Assembly: GCA_965203365.1 (NCBI GenBank)
Contig: OZ241878.1
Coordinates: forward strand, 1,116,001-1,180,000
DNA length: 64,000 bases
From: VYFG01 sp965203365
GTDB lineage: Bacteria; Pseudomonadota; Gammaproteobacteria; Arenicellales; Poriferihabitantaceae
Direction of reading: 5' to 3'
The stretch's first letter is position 1, and each line of letters begins with the position of its first letter. Of the stretch, positions 62,695 through 64,000 are shown piece after piece. The notes beneath the pieces were generated by a model that was not told where the DNA came from, ran no database searches, and was given only the letters and a program-made list of their open reading frames with translations. Both the position numbers and the translations under genes were made by a program.

Positions 62695-63654
62695 TCAATT
62701 GCACTGGGTCCATTCAGACCAAGTGGCAACGTTCGCGTTCAACCAGGCCTCAACGACCTCGTCGACGGATTTCCCATCCAGATCCACCTCACCCACCATG
62801 GTCCCCATCGCCTGATTGTCAATGGTGAAATGTCGGATCGCGTGGTAGGCACAAGGCCATTTGTCTTCCCCCCCTTTCCACCCCACTTTCTTGATCCAAC
62901 CGCGGGGCTTACCACAGTCATAAGCCATGTTCGGGTTCAAGCCGACCGACTTGTCGCTATAGCATTCATCGCTATAGGGAGGAAATTCCACAAACTCTCC
63001 CGCAAACTTGATGGGAGCCCAGTGGGGAGTGTAGACCCATCCCAGCCAAGGGGCCTGACGTTGGTAGGCAGACTCCAGTTCCGCGAACAAGGCTGCATCG
63101 GTACCGGCGTGCACCACCTCGAAATTCAGATCAAGGGCCTCGACACGCTCATCATCGTATCCGCCCCAAGTGACGGGTCCCCCCAGATATCGCCCAGCGG
63201 GGGCGGTTTCAGCAGTGGAAAATGCTTCGGCACAATCGTTCAAGGCCTTCCAATCGGGCAATCCTGGACATTTTTCCTTCATATAAAGGGGATACCACCA
63301 TTCCTCGATGGCTTGCATCCCGGTCTCACCCAGGTCGACCGTATTGCCGGTGGCCAGACTTTTCTCCATGGCATCTTTCCCCGTGGTTTCCCACATCTCC
63401 ATGGCGACATGCAGGTCGCCGGTTTCGAGGCCAGCAAACTGGGCCAGATAGTCGGCTTGTTGATATTTGACGTTGTAACCCATTTCCTGCAGCACCCGTC
63501 CCATGATCGTGGTGGTGATGTACTGTCCAGTCCAGTCATGGAGGGTCAAGACGATAGGGTCAGCGGATTCAACCGCTGCATGCGATGGACCGCCCAACAG
63601 CAAGGCAGCGCCGACGATCATTGAGGTCGGCGAACGAAAACGGTGTTTGAACAT
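62695..63654 (-). CDS. proX: Glycine betaine/proline ABC transporter substrate-binding protein
   Basis: This 319-residue periplasmic protein has a signal peptide (MFKHRFRSPTSMIVGAALLL, Ala-x-Ala site near PSHAA). The OpuAC-type binding domain contains VLTLHDWTGQYITTTIMGRV, LAQFAGLETGDLHVAMEMWE, and several Trp residues near WLGWVYTPHW and WKGGEDKWPC that could form the aromatic cage for quaternary amines. The start is ATG 63654 with AAGGAG upstream. It is the first gene of the cluster and is divergent from the regulator at 63866. Confidence 0.92.
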   Translation of the reverse strand: MFKHRFRSPTSMIVGAALLLGGPSHAAVESADPIVLTLHDWTGQYITTTIMGRVLQEMGYNVKYQQADYLAQFAGLETGDLHVAMEMWETTGKDAMEKSLATGNTVDLGETGMQAIEEWWYPLYMKEKCPGLPDWKALNDCAEAFSTAETAPAGRYLGGPVTWGGYDDERVEALDLNFEVVHAGTDAALFAELESAYQRQAPWLGWVYTPHWAPIKFAGEFVEFPPYSDECYSDKSVGLNPNMAYDCGKPRGWIKKVGWKGGEDKWPCAYHAIRHFTIDNQAMGTMVGEVDLDGKSVDEVVEAWLNANVATWSEWTQCN

Positions 63655-63865
63655 GACGTATCTCCTTGGATTAACAGATGAGGATATTGGATGATCTTTC
63701 ACTCAACGAAAAGGATCCGAACAGCAAATGTAACGCGCTTATTCCCCACTTTTCAATAGATATACACATTTTATTTGCTATTTTGTGGATTTATGTTGAT
63801 ATCGCGACATAAAAATGCAAAATAGCATGGCATCTGCAAAACTGGATCGACTAGGTGATTGAAAC

Positions 63866-64000
63866 GTGAAGTCCCTGTCCCGACATGAGGCGGAGATTTT
63901 CCGGCTCGTCACCCTAATGGGGTCGTGCTCCATCACCGAACTGGCCGAACAGCTCGGTGTCTCCGATGAAACCATTCGCCGACATGTCCGTCCCCTGGTC
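63866..64000 (+). CDS. DeoR-family transcriptional regulator, partial (N-terminus only)
   Basis: The frame starts GTG AAG TCC CTG and runs off the right edge. It reads KSLSRHEAEIFRLVTLMGSC then SITELAEQLGVSDETIRRHV, a winged helix-turn-helix of the DeoR type. It is divergent from proX and could control the betaine/dimethylglycine cluster. An ATG upstream is closed by TGA, so GTG 63866 is the best start. The effector-binding domain lies outside the window. Confidence 0.85.
   Translation, partial: MKSLSRHEAEIFRLVTLMGSCSITELAEQLGVSDETIRRHVRPLV

Noticed and set aside
1..64000. CRISPR array
   Set aside because: No series of regularly spaced direct repeats was seen on either strand.

Overview
This window reads as a Gammaproteobacterium. 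The housekeeping blocks are arranged as in that class: ribD-ribE-ribBX-ribH-nusB-pgpA, yajC-secD-secF, a gshA of E. coli length and a DusA with the exact family signature. A CbbR-type LysR regulator, a PPK1, a periplasmic DsrE-like protein, an AcuI-type reductase and a betaine/dimethylglycine cluster fit a marine or host-associated, possibly sulfur-oxidising, bacterium. That lifestyle is inference. Base composition is mixed, and IS30-family remnants, pseudogenes and defence genes mark several accessory stretches.

Layout. 1-6760: restriction-modification island with an edge C5 methyltransferase (minus strand), then Vsr, a second C5 methyltransferase and a PD-(D/E)XK endonuclease, bracketed by IS30 remnants; the left remnant holds a decayed DUF4338 (DruA-like)/IS4-type element. 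6871-10261: icd, a TVP38-type membrane protein and a MerA/Lpd-like flavoprotein. 10324-20373 (minus strand): nitroreductase, acuI, pgpA, nusB, rib genes, secF, secD, yajC. 20596-25721: small membrane protein, EamA exporter, DUF4143 ATPase, RelE-type toxin-antitoxin, and a MITE-like derivative of the IS30 element. 25836-29108: NCS2 permease with an RsbW-like tail, tRNA-Phe, CbbR-like regulator. 29584-37939: orphan AAA ATPase, ampD, CYTH triphosphatase, two CNNM/CorC proteins, ppk1. 38097-43171: a tightly overlapping four-gene operon described below. 43645-50542: ycaR, sterol desaturase, dusA, gshA, an IPMDH-like gene, tRNA-Arg, DsrE-like protein. 50674-57056: a near-complete IS30 copy and an island of decayed transposases, a broken nuclease gene and an intact OLD-like ATPase. 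57114-64000: sarcosine/dimethylglycine dehydrogenase-like enzyme, choline-kinase-like protein, fused ProW permease, ProX and the start of a DeoR-type regulator.

Most notable candidate. On the minus strand from 43171 to 38097, four overlapping genes encode an N6-adenine DNA methyltransferase, a protein with two GHKL ATPase modules (an N-terminal MutL/MORC-like one and a C-terminal histidine-kinase-like one), a receiver-domain protein, and a ComEC-like metallo-beta-lactamase-fold hydrolase. This joins DNA modification to a phosphorelay-style sensor and a hydrolase that could be the effector. I do not recognise it as a named defence system. The other defence-type genes (Vsr R-M, OLD-like ATPase, toxin-antitoxin, broken nuclease) show the chromosome carries a substantial genome-defence load.
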